In this document: one piece after another, positions 24,146 to 33,908 of the stretch
Numbering within the stretch: the stretch's first letter is position 1
Layout of the letters: each line of letters opens with the position of its first letter
DNA from: Chryseobacterium indoltheticum
Lineage (GTDB): Bacteria; Bacteroidota; Bacteroidia; Flavobacteriales; Weeksellaceae
DNA: 64,000 nucleotides
Reading direction: 5' to 3'
Assembly: GCF_003815915.1 (NCBI RefSeq)
Contig: NZ_CP033929.1
Location: 372,001 to 436,000, forward strand
The notes under the pieces: model-generated
What the model was told of the DNA's origin: nothing
Database searches by the model: none
Seen by the model: the letters and a program-made list of their open reading frames with translations, nothing else
Made by a program: the position numbers and the translations under genes

Positions 24146-25366
24146 TTAATTCACGGTCACTTTTAAGACATTTTGTACTGCAGGTACGGGATATTGAGTT
24201 CCTACTTTCGAAATAACAATACTTTCTGCCTGAGGAGTTCCTCCAAATAAAGACTGACGGTTTCCTGCTCCAGGATATTGATTGACTCCTGTTCCCGAAT
24301 CATACAAAGTTGTTTTTGATGTAAGATCGCCTGTTGTACCCGCATCAATACTTTGCTCATTAGCATAAAACCAGTCATTAGAAAAGCCAAACATGGTTAC
24401 GTAGGCTATTTTATCTCCCGGTGTAAATGAAAAGCTGGTCATCATCTTGCTTCCCGGTGCTAGAGGAGCATTTCCTGCAATATAAACTCCTTTTACGTTA
24501 GGCATAGCTTTTAAAGTAGTTTGAAGTTTCATAACATTTCCGGTTTGAGAAACTTCTTTTAATCCATTACCAGAATCTAGCTGGCCTGCTTGGTAAATAG
24601 GGTTTTGATTACCACTGTAAACCACAACCAAAGCAGGAGAAAGCCCGGTCATAATTCCTGTATTTGCATTAAGTTTGGTTACCATTTTAGTAATGCTTCC
24701 CATTTGAGCAATATCTGTAATTTCTGGATTTGATAATGCATTAGGTGTAAAAAATGGAGCAGAATTAAGCAATTGCGAACCATTATAGTTTGAAACTGCC
24801 CAAACTCCCGGAGATAAAGGTGTCGCATTAGCTGTTCCTCCAGAGGTGTTTGTTATCATTAAGGTAAATTCAGATTTCATAATGTCGTAGCTAAGATTTA
24901 GTTTTACCAGTTGAGAGGCATTCACATTGGGAACCTGAGCGATAGGATTGTTCTGAGCGGTTCCAGTAGTATTGTCTTTTGTGCCGTTGTCCCATAATAA
25001 AACTTCCGAAGAAACGTCGCCGGTAATGGCATTTCCATTAGCATCAAATAATTTTATTCCGGGCTGTTTTGATGCAAAAAACCAATCTTTGGATGCTCCG
25101 TACATCGTTGCGAACATTAAAGACTGCGCTTTTCCTGCAATGAATTTAAAAGAGACTGATTCTCCAGGCATAATAACCGGAGTATTGGTTCCCTGAAAGC
25201 TGCCACTTTCTACAAAATCTTTTGGGGTAACAATATTTTCAAAAGTAATTGTTTTTTCCATAGGACTTTCCATCACCATCATTTCGTCATCATCACATGA
25301 TGAAAGGCTGAAAATTGTCATAAGCCCAAATCCGAGCGTTGTCATTTTTAAAATGTTCCTTTTCAT
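24146..25366 (-). CDS. Surface lipoprotein with two Spondin_N domains
   Basis: 406 residues. A lipobox ends at Cys24 and is followed by D-D-D-E, an acidic run like the surface-export signal of flavobacterial lipoproteins. Two Spondin_N-like domains follow (about 36-185 and 215-405). Each has an FxPG or IMPGES strand, a MFATMYGASKDWFFA or VTMFGFSNDWFYA motif and an L-x-D-x-G segment. Spondin_N domains occur in secreted, often adhesive proteins; the partner is unknown here. The gene is convergent with the large T9SS gene. Confidence 0.82.
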   Translation of the reverse strand: MKRNILKMTTLGFGLMTIFSLSSCDDDEMMVMESPMEKTITFENIVTPKDFVESGSFQGTNTPVIMPGESVSFKFIAGKAQSLMFATMYGASKDWFFASKQPGIKLFDANGNAITGDVSSEVLLWDNGTKDNTTGTAQNNPIAQVPNVNASQLVKLNLSYDIMKSEFTLMITNTSGGTANATPLSPGVWAVSNYNGSQLLNSAPFFTPNALSNPEITDIAQMGSITKMVTKLNANTGIMTGLSPALVVVYSGNQNPIYQAGQLDSGNGLKEVSQTGNVMKLQTTLKAMPNVKGVYIAGNAPLAPGSKMMTSFSFTPGDKIAYVTMFGFSNDWFYANEQSIDAGTTGDLTSKTTLYDSGTGVNQYPGAGNRQSLFGGTPQAESIVISKVGTQYPVPAVQNVLKVTVN

Positions 25367-25707
25367 AAATGTATTTTTATAGTTTTAACTGATTTATAAG
25401 TATAGTCGTGTTTATGTAAGAATCCTGACAAGAAAAATATGTTTTTATTGAAAATAAATTCTAAGTAATTGATTTTTAGTGTATAAAAATGATTGTTTTT
25501 TTATGGAGTTAGTTTTTTAACCTATAAAATTTGAAAAGATTAAGTACAAAAAAATGTTATTCTTCAACACTTCCGGGTGAAGAAAATTCATCAATAAAAG
25601 TTTTAAATAGATCATCTGAATATTTGTACAGAATCATTTAATTAAAAAAAGACAACAAAAAAACCGTGAAATAAATTCCACGGTTTTAAAAAATATTGTT
25701 TAGAAAA
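25367..25707. other. 341-base AT-rich gap with a terminator and no gene
   Basis: No ORF or family is seen. The only clear structure is the hairpin at 25655-25692 that ends the S46 peptidase gene. The remaining sequence must hold the promoter of the Spondin_N gene, but I find no exact TANNTTTG at a suitable place. Confidence 0.5.
25655..25692 (-). terminator. Terminator after the S46 peptidase gene
   Basis: AAAACCGTG / CACGGTTTT (9 bp) with a 10-base loop and A/T runs on both sides. Confidence 0.8.
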
Positions 25708-27906
25708 TTACTTTTTCTTTTTTGCCGGAGCAACATTTTTTAGTTTAGATTTCCCTGTATCAGCTGGAGTATTTTCGTCTCTAACTAATTTTAGTTCGTC
25801 TACAATTCTTCTTGCACCTGCATATTTGTCAATTGTCCAAAGAACAAAACGGATGTCAACATTGATTGTTTTTTGCCATTTGTCTTCAAATACAATATCT
25901 CCGCTCAATGCTTCACTGTTTCCGTCGAAAGCAATACCGATAAGGTTTCCTTCTCCATCAATTACCGGTGAACCAGAGTTACCGCCTGTAATATCATTAT
26001 TAGAAAGGAAGTTTACCGGCATGTAACCTGCTTTATCAGCATATTGGCCATAATCTTTCATGTTGTGAAGTGCAATTACTCTTTGTGGAAGATCAAATTC
26101 TTCGTCACCAGCTTTATATTTTCCTACTAAACCTTCCATTGTTGTGTAGTAGTTGTCAGTAACACCAAAGTAATTTCTGTCGTCTCTTATTGGTAAGGTA
26201 TCAATAGATCCGTAAGTAAGCCTCATTGTAGAGTTTGCATCCGGATAGAATTTTTTCTCAGGCATTGCTTTCATTAAACCACCTAAGAAAAGACGGTTGT
26301 TTTTAGCAAAATTATCGTCAACCTTCACAAATCTTTCTGCCGAATATTTTTGATCAGCTATAATTCCTTTTGCGATTTTTGAAAGCGGATCTGCATCCAA
26401 TTTCAAACGGTCTGGGTTCATCATAAAATTTGTAGCCGAAGTTTTGTTGGCAAATATTGATGAAGCCGCCATTTTTGCAAGATTGTTGGCGTCTAGATCC
26501 ATAATTGTTTTAGAAGCAACATCAGGATTTACTTTGCTTTGGTAAAGCTTAACCATAGAAGTAATCATTTCTGATTCTAAATCAGTATTGATGCTTTCGT
26601 AAGCGGTTTTAATAGCTTCTTCTACTTTCGGTTTCATGGCCAGTCTACCTTTCATATCCTGTAAAGCATAAGCATCTAAAAGACTTCCCAATTGGTAAGA
26701 AAGGCTGATGTATTTTGTATTTCTTGTAAGAATAGAAGCATAATTTTTCTCAACATTTCTATCAGATACCTGCTTGTAATAAGCTTTGATACCTTCTAAA
26801 ACGCCATCATAACTTTCGTTGTTTGGCTGTACAGACCAATCTCTGTAGATTTTTTCAATAGCTTCTTTATCGGCAATTGTTCCGTTATTTTTCACGGCAT
26901 CAATTGTTCCTTGTCTGTTTTTCCAATAGTTGGCAACAGAAGCATATTGTGAAGCGTAGGCAAGCTGAGTTGTCTTATCTTTATCCATATACTTCTTCAT
27001 CACATCCATTGCAAGTCTTGAAGCTTCTACCCAAGCCGGATAATCTTTGTTTACCATTTGATCAATACCATAAGAGGTAAGGTAACGGTTTGTTCTTCCC
27101 GGATATCCTAGAATCATTGAGAAATCACCAGGTTTGTATCCTTTAAGAGAAACAGGTAAATAATGCTTAGGCTTCAAAGGAACGTTGGTTGGCTTAAATT
27201 CTGCAGGATTTCCTGCTGCATCTGCATATACTCTGAAAACTGTAAAGTCAGCAGTATGTCTAGGCCATTCCCAGTTATCTGTGTCACCTCCGAATTTACC
27301 TAATGCTGAAGGCGGTGCACCTACTAATCTGATATCTTTATAATCCTGATAAACAAAATAGTAAAATTCATTCCCGTTGAAGAAATCTTTTACTACAACA
27401 GTATATTTTCCGTTTTCAGAATTTTCTGCCTGAATTGCTTTAGTCTCAGCATCAATTACAGCTTTTCTGTCAGCCGGAGACATATTTTCGTTTAGTTTAG
27501 AATTGATTCTCTGCGTAGCATCATCCATTCTTACCAAAAATCTTACATAAAGATCTTTAGAGTTAAACTCATCTTTCTGATTCATTGCCCAGAAACCATT
27601 TTTCAGGTAATCTTTTTCAGGAGTTGAAGCCGCTGCAATAGCACCGTACCCGCAGTGGTGATTTGTAAAAATCAACCCTTTGTCTGAAACGATTTCTCCT
27701 GTACAAAATCCTCCAAAGCTTACGATTGCATCTTTTAAGCTAGAGTTGTTTACAGAATAAATCTCTTCCGGAGTCAACTTTAGACCCTGTTTTTGCATGT
27801 CTACCCCATTAAGTCTTTTGATGAGCATCAATAGCCACATTCCTTCGTCTGCCCTCATTTGAGCAAAGCCTAACAAGAAAGTGAATAGTAAAAATATTCT
27901 TTTCAT
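25708..27906 (-). CDS. S46-family dipeptidyl peptidase (DPP7-like)
   Basis: 732 residues, standard for the S46 family, with a signal peptide (about 1-19). The chymotrypsin-like triad is visible: His in TNHHCGYGA near residue 83, Asp in the HTADFTVFR region near 220 and Ser in GGNSGSP near 645. These enzymes release N-terminal dipeptides in the periplasm. Family work places the P1 pocket residue 18 positions after the catalytic Ser: Gly in DPP7 (hydrophobic P1), Arg in DPP11 (Asp/Glu). Here it is Gly (FDGN), so DPP7-type specificity is inferred. The Lys-rich tail is unremarkable. Confidence 0.9.
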   Translation of the reverse strand: MKRIFLLFTFLLGFAQMRADEGMWLLMLIKRLNGVDMQKQGLKLTPEEIYSVNNSSLKDAIVSFGGFCTGEIVSDKGLIFTNHHCGYGAIAAASTPEKDYLKNGFWAMNQKDEFNSKDLYVRFLVRMDDATQRINSKLNENMSPADRKAVIDAETKAIQAENSENGKYTVVVKDFFNGNEFYYFVYQDYKDIRLVGAPPSALGKFGGDTDNWEWPRHTADFTVFRVYADAAGNPAEFKPTNVPLKPKHYLPVSLKGYKPGDFSMILGYPGRTNRYLTSYGIDQMVNKDYPAWVEASRLAMDVMKKYMDKDKTTQLAYASQYASVANYWKNRQGTIDAVKNNGTIADKEAIEKIYRDWSVQPNNESYDGVLEGIKAYYKQVSDRNVEKNYASILTRNTKYISLSYQLGSLLDAYALQDMKGRLAMKPKVEEAIKTAYESINTDLESEMITSMVKLYQSKVNPDVASKTIMDLDANNLAKMAASSIFANKTSATNFMMNPDRLKLDADPLSKIAKGIIADQKYSAERFVKVDDNFAKNNRLFLGGLMKAMPEKKFYPDANSTMRLTYGSIDTLPIRDDRNYFGVTDNYYTTMEGLVGKYKAGDEEFDLPQRVIALHNMKDYGQYADKAGYMPVNFLSNNDITGGNSGSPVIDGEGNLIGIAFDGNSEALSGDIVFEDKWQKTINVDIRFVLWTIDKYAGARRIVDELKLVRDENTPADTGKSKLKNVAPAKKKK

Positions 27907-27992
27907 TTTATAAAATAATTTTTGTGGGGCTAATTTACTAATTTTTACGATAATTTGTCAGCAATTGGTACGAAAATGGGTGGCTGAGTGAT

Positions 27993-28427
27993 ATGAAAAA
28001 CATTTTATCATTTCTTTCCGCCTTTTTTATTTTAAATTTAGCTGTAAGCTGCTCTACGGCAAAGTTGAATAATCAGCACTACCAAAGAGAATGGATGTTG
28101 GTTTCGTTTGATGGCTTCACAAAAGAAGAGCTTGTAAAAAATAAAGCAGAGATCAACCTTACTGCGCCAGCAACAGACGGTAAAATCCGAGGAACAGCGA
28201 TGATGGGCTGCAACAGAATGTTTTTTACTTCAAAATTTAAATCTAAAAACAAAGTGGAGTTTTCCGGGTTAGGAAGCACCTTAATGGCTTGTCAGGAAAT
28301 GAATCTGGAAACAGAATTCACAAAAGTTTTTGAAAAAATGACTCGTTATGAAATCAATGGCCATTTTCTTACGCTTTATGATGACAAAGGAACTCAAATG
28401 CAATTTATCGCTGCAGATTGGGATTAA
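27993..28427 (+). CDS. META-domain lipoprotein
   Basis: 144 residues. The lipobox ends at Cys20 (LAVSC). Residues about 30-140 form a META/HslJ-like domain: W-x-L-x-x-F at the start, GTAMMGCNRMFF in the middle and LTLYDDKGTQMQF at the end. META domains are found in heat-shock-associated and motility-linked outer membrane proteins; the function in this group is unknown. The gene is divergent from the S46 peptidase, separated by 86 bases. Confidence 0.8.
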   Translation: MKNILSFLSAFFILNLAVSCSTAKLNNQHYQREWMLVSFDGFTKEELVKNKAEINLTAPATDGKIRGTAMMGCNRMFFTSKFKSKNKVEFSGLGSTLMACQEMNLETEFTKVFEKMTRYEINGHFLTLYDDKGTQMQFIAADWD

Positions 28428-28644
28428 TTTTCTCTGCTACAAATTAATAATAACTAAATATAAACCTGAATAATCTTATTTTTCAAGATTCAGAATAATA
28501 TTTATCATAGAAAAGAGAATAAATAACTATTATATAAACAGATACTGTAACTATTTGAGAAAAATCACCTGTTTTTAGACAGTGTAGTTGCATTTATTGA
28601 TTAAAAATATTATCTTGTAAATCTTATAAATTATACAGAATTTA

Positions 28645-29877
28645 ATGCTAGAAAAGAAACAACATAGTTACGAAAAGGCAGTTTTGGTGGGCGTTGTTAC
28701 CCAAAATCAAGATGCTGATAAGTTGCAGGAATATATGGACGAGCTGGAGTTTTTAGCTCATACGGCGGGCGCTACAATAGACAGGCGCTTTACTCAGAAT
28801 TTAACTCAGCCAGATCCCAAAACCTTTGTAGGAAGTGGAAAAGCACAGGAAATAAAAGAATATGTAAAGGAAAATGAGATCGGAACCATAATTTTTGATG
28901 ATGAATTGTCTCCCTCTCAACTTAAAAATCTTGAAAAAGAAATTGAAGTAAAAATTCTTGACAGAACCAATCTTATTCTCGATATTTTCGCACAAAGAGC
29001 ACAAACTTCTTATGCAAGAACTCAGGTTGAATTGGCGCAATACCAATATTTGCTGCCGAGATTGAGCAAAATGTGGTCTCACTTAGATAAGCAAAAAGGG
29101 GGAATCGGAATGCGTGGTCCCGGTGAAACAGAGATTGAAACCGACAGAAGGATCATCCGCGACAGAATATCTTTATTGAAAGACAAGCTGAAAATTATCG
29201 ACAAACAAATGGCAACCCAACGTAATAACCGCGGGAAAGTAGTTCGTGCTGCTTTGGTAGGGTATACCAACGTAGGAAAGTCAACTTTGATGAATGCTAT
29301 TTCTAAGTCTGATGTGTTTGCCGAAAATAAACTTTTTGCAACTTTAGATACAACCGTAAGAAAAGTAGTAATCGGAAATTTACCTTTTCTTTTGACGGAT
29401 ACCGTAGGTTTCATCAGAAAATTGCCGACTCAATTGGTAGAATCATTTAAGTCTACTTTGGATGAGGTGCGTGAAGCCGATTTATTGATTCACGTTGTTG
29501 ATATTTCTCACGAAAGCTTCGAAGATCATATAGAATCTGTGAATCAGATTTTAATGGAAATCAATGCACATCAGAAACCAATGATTATGATTTTCAATAA
29601 AATTGATGATTTCAGTTACGAGAAAAAAGACGAGGACGATCTTACGCCAAGTTCAAGCAAAAACGTTTCTCTTGAAGAATGGAAGAGAACCTGGATGGCA
29701 AAATCTAAGCACCCTGCAGTTTTCATTTCTGCTCTTACGAAAGAAAATTTCCCTGAGATGAAAAGACTGGTTTATGATGAGGTGATGAAAATTCATATTT
29801 CAAGATTCCCATACAATGATTTCCTCTTCGAATATTTCGATAACGACGAAGACGAAGCTTCAGAAAAAGAAGATTAA
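28645..29877 (+). CDS. hflX: Ribosome-associated GTPase HflX
   Basis: 410 residues. The N-terminal HflX domain (about 10-110, with DPKTFVGSGKAQE) is followed by a coiled linker with GMRGPGETEIETDRR and the G domain with GYTNVGKST (near 209), DTVGFI and NKID (near 318). HflX binds 50S subunits and splits stalled ribosomes in other bacteria. The stop codon overlaps the ATG of the next gene by one base (TAATG), so translational coupling with the DUF4919 gene is likely. Confidence 0.93.
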   Translation: MLEKKQHSYEKAVLVGVVTQNQDADKLQEYMDELEFLAHTAGATIDRRFTQNLTQPDPKTFVGSGKAQEIKEYVKENEIGTIIFDDELSPSQLKNLEKEIEVKILDRTNLILDIFAQRAQTSYARTQVELAQYQYLLPRLSKMWSHLDKQKGGIGMRGPGETEIETDRRIIRDRISLLKDKLKIIDKQMATQRNNRGKVVRAALVGYTNVGKSTLMNAISKSDVFAENKLFATLDTTVRKVVIGNLPFLLTDTVGFIRKLPTQLVESFKSTLDEVREADLLIHVVDISHESFEDHIESVNQILMEINAHQKPMIMIFNKIDDFSYEKKDEDDLTPSSSKNVSLEEWKRTWMAKSKHPAVFISALTKENFPEMKRLVYDEVMKIHISRFPYNDFLFEYFDNDEDEASEKED

Positions 29878-30512
29878 TGAATTGCAGAATTTTATTCTTT
29901 TTACTTATTCTTCCGTTTTTTGGCTTTGGTCAAAAGACAAAACTCGATTTGAAAAATATCGAGAAAAACCTCAGCAATCCCAAATCTGCGTACAATTACG
30001 ACAGACTTATCTTTAAATTCAGAGGACTTCCAAAATCTATCGACAGTACAGAAGCGCAGCATTTGTACTACGGAAGAAATTTCAGGAAAGATCTGGTTTC
30101 CCAAGCAGGAGACGATTTCAAAGAATTAGCAGAGGCTTTCAAAAGCAACAATTTTATAGAATGCATCAGGCTTGGTAAAATACTTTATTCAAAAGATCCT
30201 ACCAACCTTGATGTTATTCTTATTTTACTGCGTTCCTATGATCAGACAAAAGATATAGGAAACTTCGCTCATCACATTTCCCAATTAAGGCTCCTTACGG
30301 ATGCTATCAAAGATTCCGGGGACGGAAAATCAGAAAAAACAGCATTTAAAGTAAACAGCGTGGGAGATGAGTATATCTTTCTCAATGTAATGAATGTGGG
30401 ACAAGACTATACAAGAGCTTCTAAAACTTTGAAAGATGGTATCGTCGACGTTTGGGAAAAAGGCGAGAACAAAATTTATATCAAAGTACTTTATTTAGAC
30501 TTAATTTTTTAA
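29877..30512 (+). CDS. DUF4919 exported protein, copy 1
   Basis: 211 residues with an N-terminal signal peptide. The RLIFKFRGLPKSIDSTEAQHLYYG segment and the later VNSVGDEYIFLNVM strand fit DUF4919, a Bacteroidetes family of unknown function. A paralogue lies just beyond the antiporter gene (31837). The start overlaps the hflX stop codon by one base, and the antiporter start follows 10 bases after its own stop, indicating one operon. Confidence 0.75.
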   Translation: MNCRILFFLLILPFFGFGQKTKLDLKNIEKNLSNPKSAYNYDRLIFKFRGLPKSIDSTEAQHLYYGRNFRKDLVSQAGDDFKELAEAFKSNNFIECIRLGKILYSKDPTNLDVILILLRSYDQTKDIGNFAHHISQLRLLTDAIKDSGDGKSEKTAFKVNSVGDEYIFLNVMNVGQDYTRASKTLKDGIVDVWEKGENKIYIKVLYLDLIF

Positions 30513-30522
30513 AACAATTTTA

Positions 30523-31809
30523 TTGGAATTATATTATTCATTTTCAGCGCTTATTGTATTAGCATCCATTTTTGCATATATCAACTACAGATTTTTAAAA
30601 CTTCCGAGCACCATCGGGATTATGGTCATTGCCATCGTGGTATCTATCATTTTGGTTTTATTTGGTGAAAGTTTTCTTCCTAAAACGTTCGGTCATCTCA
30701 ATGATTTGATGAACAGTATAGACTTTACAGAAGTTCTGATGGGAGCAATGCTTAATTTTCTTCTCTTTGCAGGAGGAATTCATATTAATATTAATGATTT
30801 AAAAGAACAGTTCCGGCCGGTTCTTATATTTTCAACAGCTGGAGTAATCATTTCAACCTTTATTGTAGGATTCGGAATGTTTTATCTGTTGCCGTTGGTG
30901 GGGCTGAAAATTCCTTTTATTTACTGTTTAGTATTTGGAGCATTGATTTCGCCAACCGATCCGGTTGCGGTTTTAAGTGTTTTAAAACAGGCTAATGTTT
31001 CAAAGTCATTAGAAACAAAAATTGCCGGAGAATCGTTGTTCAATGACGGTATGGCGGTTGTAGTTTTTACAGTGGTTTTACAGTTGGCTGTAGGAAAAGA
31101 AGTTGATTTAGGTGTTGAAAATATCACAATTTTATTAATGAAAGAAGCCGGTGGCGGATTGCTTCTGGGTGTTCTTTTAGGTTGGGTTACTTCCAGATTG
31201 ATGCGAGAAATTGATGATTATATTATCTCTGTATTGGTAACGCTTGCGGTCGTGATGGGAGGTTATCTTGTTGCAAGACAAATGCATGTTTCCGGTCCGT
31301 TGACGATGGTTGCAGCAGGATTGTTTATGGGTAATTTTAATGTTAAATTTAAAATGAAATCTATCACACAGGATTATCTGATCAAGTTTTGGGAACTGAT
31401 CGATGAAATTCTGAATGCCGTTTTATTCCTTTTTATCGGTTTTGAATTATTGATGATTAAAGATCTAAATCATTATGTAGTTCCGGGATTATTGGCAATT
31501 GCTGTGGTTTTGATTGCAAGGTTTATTTCGATTTGGGGACCTACAAAATTTATGTCCTTCCGAACAAGATTTAGTCCGCAGACGATAAAAGTTTTATTTT
31601 GGGGTGGAATTCGCGGCGGTGTTTCCATCGCTTTGGCCATGTCTATTCCGAAAAATGAATATAGCAATGCCATTTTAAGTATTACTTATTGTGTAGTTGT
31701 GTTTTCGATTATAGTTCAGGGACTTACGATTGCAAAAGTTGCCAATCCAAAACAGATTGAAAAAGAAGCACAGGAGCAGGAAAGTATTGCTTTAGAAGAC
31801 GGTCATTAA
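30523..31809 (+). CDS. Na+/H+ antiporter, CPA1 (NhaP-type) family
   Basis: 428 residues with about 12 membrane segments. Family motifs are GALISPTDPVAVLSVLK (near residue 140) and GESLFNDGMAVVVF (near 168), whose Asp residues form the ion site. It exchanges Na+ or K+ for H+ at the inner membrane. The best start is a TTG at 30523, because the next ATG would delete the first membrane helix; the rest of the family starts at this position. It sits between two DUF4919 paralogues in the hflX operon. Confidence 0.85.
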   Translation: MELYYSFSALIVLASIFAYINYRFLKLPSTIGIMVIAIVVSIILVLFGESFLPKTFGHLNDLMNSIDFTEVLMGAMLNFLLFAGGIHININDLKEQFRPVLIFSTAGVIISTFIVGFGMFYLLPLVGLKIPFIYCLVFGALISPTDPVAVLSVLKQANVSKSLETKIAGESLFNDGMAVVVFTVVLQLAVGKEVDLGVENITILLMKEAGGGLLLGVLLGWVTSRLMREIDDYIISVLVTLAVVMGGYLVARQMHVSGPLTMVAAGLFMGNFNVKFKMKSITQDYLIKFWELIDEILNAVLFLFIGFELLMIKDLNHYVVPGLLAIAVVLIARFISIWGPTKFMSFRTRFSPQTIKVLFWGGIRGGVSIALAMSIPKNEYSNAILSITYCVVVFSIIVQGLTIAKVANPKQIEKEAQEQESIALEDGH

Positions 31810-31836
31810 TTTATTGTAAATCAATAGAATTATCAA

Positions 31837-32496
31837 ATGAAAAAAATGTTTTTCTTAATGTCATTATTCTTTTTTGGATTTTACTTTTCACAAGTGAATA
31901 TTGAACAGATAAAAAATGATGTGACAAGTGATCCTAAAAAATTTTATTATGATAATTTAGAGATTTTTAAAACTGATCCCAAATCTTTGAACCAAGAACA
32001 GTTGAACTATATTTATTATGGAAATAATTATGTTGATTATGGTTATAAAAGAAGTGAATTTATGAATGATCTGGGTGAAGTTACCAAGTTTTCAAACAGA
32101 AAAATTTCATTTAAAAAAGCAACTGAGGTTTTAGAAAAAGCAAAAATTCTTTATCAGAAAAATACTTTAAATAAAGAACTTTTATTGGATCTTCAAAAAT
32201 TATATTATACAGTAAAAGAACAAGATAAGGGAGATTTTCATTTCAGTCAATATCAACTTTTGTACGAAACAATACAAAATAGCGGAACTGGGAAATTAGA
32301 TATTTCGCCGCTTGTTGTCACTACCTTTTCAGATCAAATGCTTGCTTTAGAAAATTCTAATGTTTTCGCCCGTGGAATAACATTTAAATCTACAGTTTTA
32401 CCTGATGGTTCATGGTTAAATATTTATAAAAACGGACAAGATTTATTTTTTGTAAGAACAACTCATCATAAAGATCTTTATAAAGATGACAAATAA
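31837..32496 (+). CDS. DUF4919 exported protein, copy 2
   Basis: 219 residues with a signal peptide (about 1-18). Similar in layout to the DUF4919 protein before the antiporter: SDPKKFYYDNL, LNYIYYG and a C-terminal strand-rich half match the same order of features, so the two are paralogues. The function is unknown. Its last 11 bases overlap the start of the AlkD-like gene. Confidence 0.72.
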   Translation: MKKMFFLMSLFFFGFYFSQVNIEQIKNDVTSDPKKFYYDNLEIFKTDPKSLNQEQLNYIYYGNNYVDYGYKRSEFMNDLGEVTKFSNRKISFKKATEVLEKAKILYQKNTLNKELLLDLQKLYYTVKEQDKGDFHFSQYQLLYETIQNSGTGKLDISPLVVTTFSDQMLALENSNVFARGITFKSTVLPDGSWLNIYKNGQDLFFVRTTHHKDLYKDDK

Positions 32497-33208
32497 TATT
32501 CTTAAAGAAATCAAAGAATCATTAGCTGTTTTGTCCATTCCGGAAAAAGCAGCTTTTTTTCCTAAGTTTTTCAAAACAGGGAAAGGAGAATATGGTGAAG
32601 GTGATTTGTTTTTGGGTGTGAAGGTGCCTGATCAAAGATTGGTTGCGAAGGAATATTATTCAAAAATCAATCTGAAAGAATTGAGTGAATTGATTGCTTC
32701 TCCTTATCACGAACATCGGTTGACGGCTTTACTAATGTTGATTTATAAGTTTGAAAAAACAAAAGAAATCAATGTAAAAGAAGAAATTATCGAATTTTAT
32801 TTGAATCATCTTCAGTACATCAACAATTGGGATCTGGTTGACACAAGTTGTTATAAAATTTTGGGACGCTATGCTTTCGAAAATCAAAAAGAAAGTCTTT
32901 TAAGGACGCTTTCTCATTCTGACCAAATGTGGCACAAAAGAATTGCTGTGGTTGGGACTATGTTTTACATTAAAAAAGGATCGTTTGAATTAACAAAAGA
33001 GTTTGTGACCCAAAACCTGTTTCATCCACACGATTTGATGCATAAAGCAAACGGTTGGTTGCTCAGAGAAATGGGAAACAAAAATGAAGCAGAATTGATC
33101 GCTTATCTTAACCAATATTACAAACAGATGCCAAGAACATGCCTTAGATATGCCATTGAAAAGTTAGATGAACAGCTAAGACAAGATTATCTGAAAGGTC
33201 GAATTTAA
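32486..33208 (+). CDS. AlkD-like DNA alkylation repair protein
   Basis: 240 residues built of HEAT-like helical repeats. GEGDLFLGVKVPDQRLVAKEYY at the front and YINNWDLVDTSCYKILG in the middle are characteristic of the AlkD family, where the conserved Trp and Asp lie in the cleft that flips or excises 3- or 7-alkylated purines. It is cytoplasmic. Overlap with the preceding gene suggests coupled translation. Family assignment is firm; glycosylase activity is inferred. Confidence 0.85.
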   Translation: MTNNILKEIKESLAVLSIPEKAAFFPKFFKTGKGEYGEGDLFLGVKVPDQRLVAKEYYSKINLKELSELIASPYHEHRLTALLMLIYKFEKTKEINVKEEIIEFYLNHLQYINNWDLVDTSCYKILGRYAFENQKESLLRTLSHSDQMWHKRIAVVGTMFYIKKGSFELTKEFVTQNLFHPHDLMHKANGWLLREMGNKNEAELIAYLNQYYKQMPRTCLRYAIEKLDEQLRQDYLKGRI

Positions 33209-33227
33209 AATATATTTAACTCAAATC

Positions 33228-33896
33228 ATGAAACATTTTTTAAAACATTTTTTGCTATTGCTTCCGCTGCTATTCTTAGTGAGCTGTTTTGATATTTTGG
33301 ATAAAGTCAATGTCAAAGCAGACGGAAGCGGAGAATATTCCCTCATTCTGAATGCCAGTAAAAGCAAAACACGATTGGCATCCATCTCAAAAATGGAAAC
33401 CATAAACGGTAAAAAAGTTCCGAAAAGAGGTGAAATCGAGGCTAAAATTAATGAAGCTGCAAGGATTTTTAAAAGCGTTCCGGGAATTTCAAACGTTAAA
33501 ACGTCCATGGATTTTGATAATTACATCGTCAAACTAAGCTGTAATTTCAAAAAAATTGAAAACATCAACGCTGGATTAGATCAATTGAAAGCCAAGAATA
33601 TTTTAGGTAAAATGGTTCCTACACAAATTTACAGCCATAATTCTGCTAAGAAAATTTTCACAAGAAATAAGATCAATACTTTCAAAAGTGATTATGACAA
33701 ACTGAGTGCGGCAGATAAAGAAGTTTTTAATAATGCTAAATATACTTCGGTTCTGCAGTTTGAAAACACAGTGAAATCTCAATCTAATAGCGCTTATCAA
33801 CTTTCACCAAACAAAAAAGCGATGAAGCTTGAAGGAAATATTTTAGATTTTATCCTTCAGAAAAAACAGATTCAAAACAATATTATTCTACAATAA
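33228..33896 (+). CDS. Lipoprotein of unknown function
   Basis: 222 residues. The lipobox ends at Cys20 (FLVSC). The start of the mature part (VKADGSGEYSLILNAS) is a beta hairpin, followed by alternating helices and strands. No known family recognised. The next gene begins 12 bases after the stop codon and also codes for an exported protein, so these probably form an operon of envelope proteins. Confidence 0.6.
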   Translation: MKHFLKHFLLLLPLLFLVSCFDILDKVNVKADGSGEYSLILNASKSKTRLASISKMETINGKKVPKRGEIEAKINEAARIFKSVPGISNVKTSMDFDNYIVKLSCNFKKIENINAGLDQLKAKNILGKMVPTQIYSHNSAKKIFTRNKINTFKSDYDKLSAADKEVFNNAKYTSVLQFENTVKSQSNSAYQLSPNKKAMKLEGNILDFILQKKQIQNNIILQ

Positions 33897-33908
33897 CCAA
33901 ATTAAAAA

